Part shown: in pieces, positions 61,668-64,000 of the stretch
Position numbering within the stretch: position 1 is the stretch's first letter
Layout of the letters: each line of letters starts with the position of its first letter
Origin: Hyphomicrobium_A sp963812795
Lineage (GTDB): Bacteria; Pseudomonadota; Alphaproteobacteria; Rhizobiales; Hyphomicrobiaceae
Direction: 5' to 3'
Length of the DNA: 64,000 nt
Assembly (NCBI GenBank): GCA_963812795.1
Contig: CAWEWG010000017.1
Span: 186,001-250,000, forward strand
Notes under the pieces: generated by a model
Database searches by the model: none
Told to the model about the DNA's origin: nothing
What the model saw: only the letters and a program-made list of their open reading frames with translations
Program-made: the position numbers and the translations under genes

Positions 61668-62014
61668 AGTGGAGGGCTTCTGTTGCCCGGTGCCCTCCGA
61701 ACCGCGCCTTATCCGGCTAAGGATAAGGACTTCAAGTTCAGGCTAATCGCGCCGCATTACGCAGCGAGAGCAGCCTCAGCATAGTTGTCATTGGCAACTA
61801 TTCTGAACGGCCCGATAACGGCGGAACCATGCCGAGCAAAAGCTAAGCCCTTTACACCTTCGTCGATCCTAGTTCGCCCCCATCAGATGCCCGCGCCGCG
61901 AAAGGTGCACGTTGGTGCTCGCACGGGCATGTGGTGGAGGCGCCGGGTACTGCCCCCGGGTCCGAACGGCTTATTACGACCGCGTTTATCGCCATAGCCG
62001 GACGAATCCGGCCC
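61668..62014 (-). ncRNA. ssrA: Two-piece (permuted) tmRNA, ssrA
   Basis: On the minus strand the acceptor piece comes first and ends GCGCCTCCACCA at 61932. The coding piece begins GGGGGCGAACTAGGATCGAC at 61881, and its GGGGGC pairs with GCCTCC. The tag frame 61795-61757 reads ANDNYAEAALAA followed by TAA. Permuted order with a spacer of about 50 bases is the alphaproteobacterial form. A hairpin GGAGGGC/GCCCTCC (61671-61698) probably closes the coding piece. TATATT near 62020-62030 may be the -10 element. Outer ends are estimates. Confidence 0.93.
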
Positions 62015-62293
62015 GGTGAATATAGAGGTAGATGCGACAGAAAAAAAGCCTGTCTCGTCCGCGGCATGTGCGGATACCGGCGACGTGCGTGGCAAGCGTC
62101 GGGTAAGCATGCCTTCGCGGCGGGCGCACAGAGCGGGGATAAATTAGGAAAGTCGGCCGCGTTGAAGGCTGTGCTATAGGGCGGCAATGACAGTGCAGGC
62201 GCCGCAGGGATAGGGAATGGCGTCAATTCGGGGAGCCGCAACCTGACAGTCCCATCGATCGAGACGACGGCGTTCGCGCCTGAGCCCGCCTAC

Positions 62294-63019
62294 GTGCCGC
62301 GCACCAACTGGCCGGCCTGGGCCGTGCTGCCCGCCGGGCTTCTGATCTTCGGCCTCGCCGCCGCGCTGGGTGCGGTCGGCTCGATCGTCATGGCCATAGT
62401 CTTGTCGCCCGACGCGGCCCTTGTGCCGGCCGAACTGCCGCATAGCGTGATCATGGCAGGGCTCTACGCCCAGCAGATTACCATGATCGTTTTTACGATC
62501 CTGTTTGCCGGCTTCTTCGCCTCCAATCGCGCCGAGACGTTGGCGCTGCGAGCTCCGCGCGGCGGATGGGGAGTTCTCGTCCTGTCGCTCATTCCCTTGT
62601 TCGGGCTCACCGGCGTGTGGACGGCCCTGCTGATGTGGCTGCGTCCGGACGTGGTGATCGGCGACCTGCGCATGTTTTCCGATCTTCTCCAGGGCAAAAT
62701 GGCGATTTTTGCGCTTGTCGCCATCGGCATCGGCGCGCCGCTATCGGAAGAGCTGCTGTTCCGCGGGTTCTTGTTTTCCGGCCTCGCCAAATCGCGTCTC
62801 GGCCTCGTCGGCACCAGCATCCTGACGGCATTCTTTTGGACGATGCTGCACGTCGGCTACTCGATCTTCGGGCTGATCGAGGTGTTCGCCATCGGCCTCT
62901 ATTTCTCCTGGCTGCTGGTACGCACCGGGAGCCTGTGGGCACCCATGTTCTGCCACGCCGTATACAATACGGTGATCGGGCTGGTGCTCTACTTCGTCAC
63001 CCTGCCGCCTCCGGCGTAG
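62294..63019 (+). CDS. CPBP-family intramembrane metalloprotease
   Basis: This 241-residue protein has seven to eight hydrophobic helices. The active motifs are PLSEELLFRGFLFSGLAKSR (EExxxR), then FFWTMLHVGYSIFGLIEVFA (with His), and MFCHAVYNTVIGLVLYF (HxxxN). The family includes CAAX-type prenyl proteases and bacteriocin-immunity proteins. The start is uncertain: GTG 62294 is used, but the frame is open upstream with sensible residues (TTAFAPEPAY), so a rare start near 62243 is possible. Confidence 0.88.
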   Translation: MPRTNWPAWAVLPAGLLIFGLAAALGAVGSIVMAIVLSPDAALVPAELPHSVIMAGLYAQQITMIVFTILFAGFFASNRAETLALRAPRGGWGVLVLSLIPLFGLTGVWTALLMWLRPDVVIGDLRMFSDLLQGKMAIFALVAIGIGAPLSEELLFRGFLFSGLAKSRLGLVGTSILTAFFWTMLHVGYSIFGLIEVFAIGLYFSWLLVRTGSLWAPMFCHAVYNTVIGLVLYFVTLPPPA

Positions 63020-63071
63020 GGCCAGCGCCCTTGAGGCATCGCACGGGGCGGAATCGCCCTATATTAGAGTC

Positions 63072-63866
63072 ATGCAGCAGTACCTCGACCTGATGCGCCG
63101 CGTGCGCGACCACGGCGTCCGCAAGACCGACCGTACCGGCACCGGTACGCTGTCGGTGTTCGGCCATCAGATGCGCTTCGACCTCGCCGACGGCTTTCCG
63201 CTGGTGACGACGAAGAAGCTGCACGTGAAGTCGATCATTCACGAGCTGATCTGGTTCCTCGCCGGCGATACCAACACCGCCTACCTCACCGACAACGGCG
63301 TGCGCATATGGGACGAGTGGGCCGACGAGCACGGCGACCTCGGACCCGTGTATGGCAAGCAGTGGCGGTCCTGGGCAGCCCCTGATGGACGCACCATCGA
63401 TCAGATCACCGAGATCGTGGAGACGCTGAAAACCAATCCCGACAGCCGCCGCATGATCGTCTCGGCGTGGAATCCGGCCGACATCCCCGACATGGCACTG
63501 GCGCCGTGCCACTGCCTGTTCCAGTTCTACGTCGCCGATGGCCGGCTCTCCTGCCAGCTCTACCAGCGCTCGGCCGACGTGTTCCTCGGCGTGCCGTTCA
63601 ACATCGCAAGCTACGCGCTGCTGACGATGATGATGGCGCAGGTGACGGGACTGAAGCCCGGCGAGTTCGTGCACACGCTTGGCGACGCGCACCTTTACCT
63701 CAACCATCTCGATCAGGCCGACGAGCAGTTGAGCCGCACGCCGCGCGCGCTGCCGCGCATGCAGATCGATCCTTCGGTGAAGTCGATCTTCAAGTTCAAG
63801 TACGAGCGACTTCAAGCTTGTCGGCTACGACCCGCACCCACACATCAAGCCGATGTCGCGGCGTAA
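63072..63866 (+). CDS. thyA: Thymidylate synthase with a garbled C-terminal segment
   Basis: This 264-residue enzyme makes dTMP from dUMP and methylene-tetrahydrofolate. GHQMRFDLADGFPLVTTKKL, the catalytic Cys in ALAPCHCLFQFYVADGRLSC, and YQRSADVFLGVPFNIASYAL are intact. Near the end, the segment 63807-63851 reads RLQACRLRPAPTHQ in the frame, while the next frame reads DFKLVGYDPHPHIK, which is the conserved ThyA end. An extra C at 63807 and a lost base at about 63851 cancel out, so the stop is kept but 15 residues are wrong. This is probably sequencing error. Confidence 0.94.
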   Translation: MQQYLDLMRRVRDHGVRKTDRTGTGTLSVFGHQMRFDLADGFPLVTTKKLHVKSIIHELIWFLAGDTNTAYLTDNGVRIWDEWADEHGDLGPVYGKQWRSWAAPDGRTIDQITEIVETLKTNPDSRRMIVSAWNPADIPDMALAPCHCLFQFYVADGRLSCQLYQRSADVFLGVPFNIASYALLTMMMAQVTGLKPGEFVHTLGDAHLYLNHLDQADEQLSRTPRALPRMQIDPSVKSIFKFKYERLQACRLRPAPTHQADVAA

Positions 63867-63875
63867 GGTGGCGGC

Positions 63876-64000
63876 ATGATCATCTCGCTCGTCGTCGCGG
63901 TTGCCGAGAATGGTGTCATCGGACGCGACGGAACGCTGCCGTGGCGCATCTCCGCCGATCTGAAGACGTTCCGGCGCCTCACCATGGGCAAGCCGCTGAT
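63876..64000 (+). CDS. folA: Dihydrofolate reductase, 3'-truncated by the window edge
   Basis: The first 41 residues are present: MIISLVVAVAENGVIGRDGT, then LPWRISADLKTFRRLTMGKP. This is the diagnostic DHFR N-terminus, with the LPWR-x-SADL region that holds the catalytic acid (Asp). It begins nine bases after thyA; the pair recycles the dihydrofolate that ThyA produces. The rest lies beyond the window. Confidence 0.94.
   Translation, partial: MIISLVVAVAENGVIGRDGTLPWRISADLKTFRRLTMGKPL

Overview
The window is about 64 kb of GC-rich bacterial chromosome with dense, mostly housekeeping gene content. It looks like an alphaproteobacterium of the Hyphomicrobiales (Rhizobiales), possibly near Hyphomicrobiaceae. 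The evidence is the gene order aroA-cmk-rpsA-sppA-ihfB-lapA-trpF-trpB-trpA-accD-folC, the three-gene pnt transhydrogenase, TrcR/DUF1013, FYDLN-acid, DUF4169 and alpha-type SspB proteins, a split (two-piece) tmRNA and a methylotroph-like PqqA peptide. The genus assignment is inference.

Layout. 0-2.6 kb: end of pntAA, then pntAB (with a palindromic repeat in its 5' end) and pntB. 2.7-12.4 kb: accessory genes, comprising a diguanylate cyclase, a secreted HAD dehalogenase-like gene with a broken frame, a SelW-like protein, an alpha-oxoamine synthase, and two convergent secreted beta-helix proteins that share a helical motif; then alanine dehydrogenase. 12.6-19.2 kb: a hydrolase, rpsU, purEK, two DUF465 genes, an acyl-CoA synthetase with a broken frame, and trcR. 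19.4-25.3 kb: maoC-like, ribF, ileS (several indels), lspA, a BamF-like lipoprotein and a lone pqqA with its own terminator. 25.4-30.3 kb: short envelope and unknown proteins, a DUF6600-like protein, a bactofilin and cspA. 30.4-42.5 kb: tRNA-Ala(GGC), a FYDLN protein and the long biosynthetic run from aroA to folC. 42.5-49.5 kb: a perfect 30-bp inverted repeat, uvrD and a very large AsmA-like protein. 49.5-52.1 kb: an RHH protein, DUF4169, a ccdAB toxin-antitoxin pair with a triple-repeat operator, and fumC. 52.3-60.8 kb: accessory genes, including a fluoroacetate-dehalogenase-like hydrolase, a PAS-GGDEF sensor, a GST/AHSA1/ArsR cluster and a repeat protein. 60.9-64 kb: sspB beside the split ssrA (tag ANDNYAEAALAA), a CPBP membrane protease, thyA and the start of folA.

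How the genes work together. lspA matures lipoproteins such as the BamF-like one beside it. trpFBA, aroA, purEK, ribF, folC, thyA and folA are core biosynthesis. ssrA tags stalled nascent proteins and SspB delivers them to ClpXP. The two diguanylate cyclases both keep GGEEF and the RxxD inhibitory site.

A caution applies to the whole window. At least eight genes, including normally essential ileS and thyA, contain one-base indels that break or garble the frame while the rest of the protein stays well conserved. This pattern fits residual sequencing or assembly error better than mass gene decay, so the 'pseudogene' labels below mean 'frame broken as read'.
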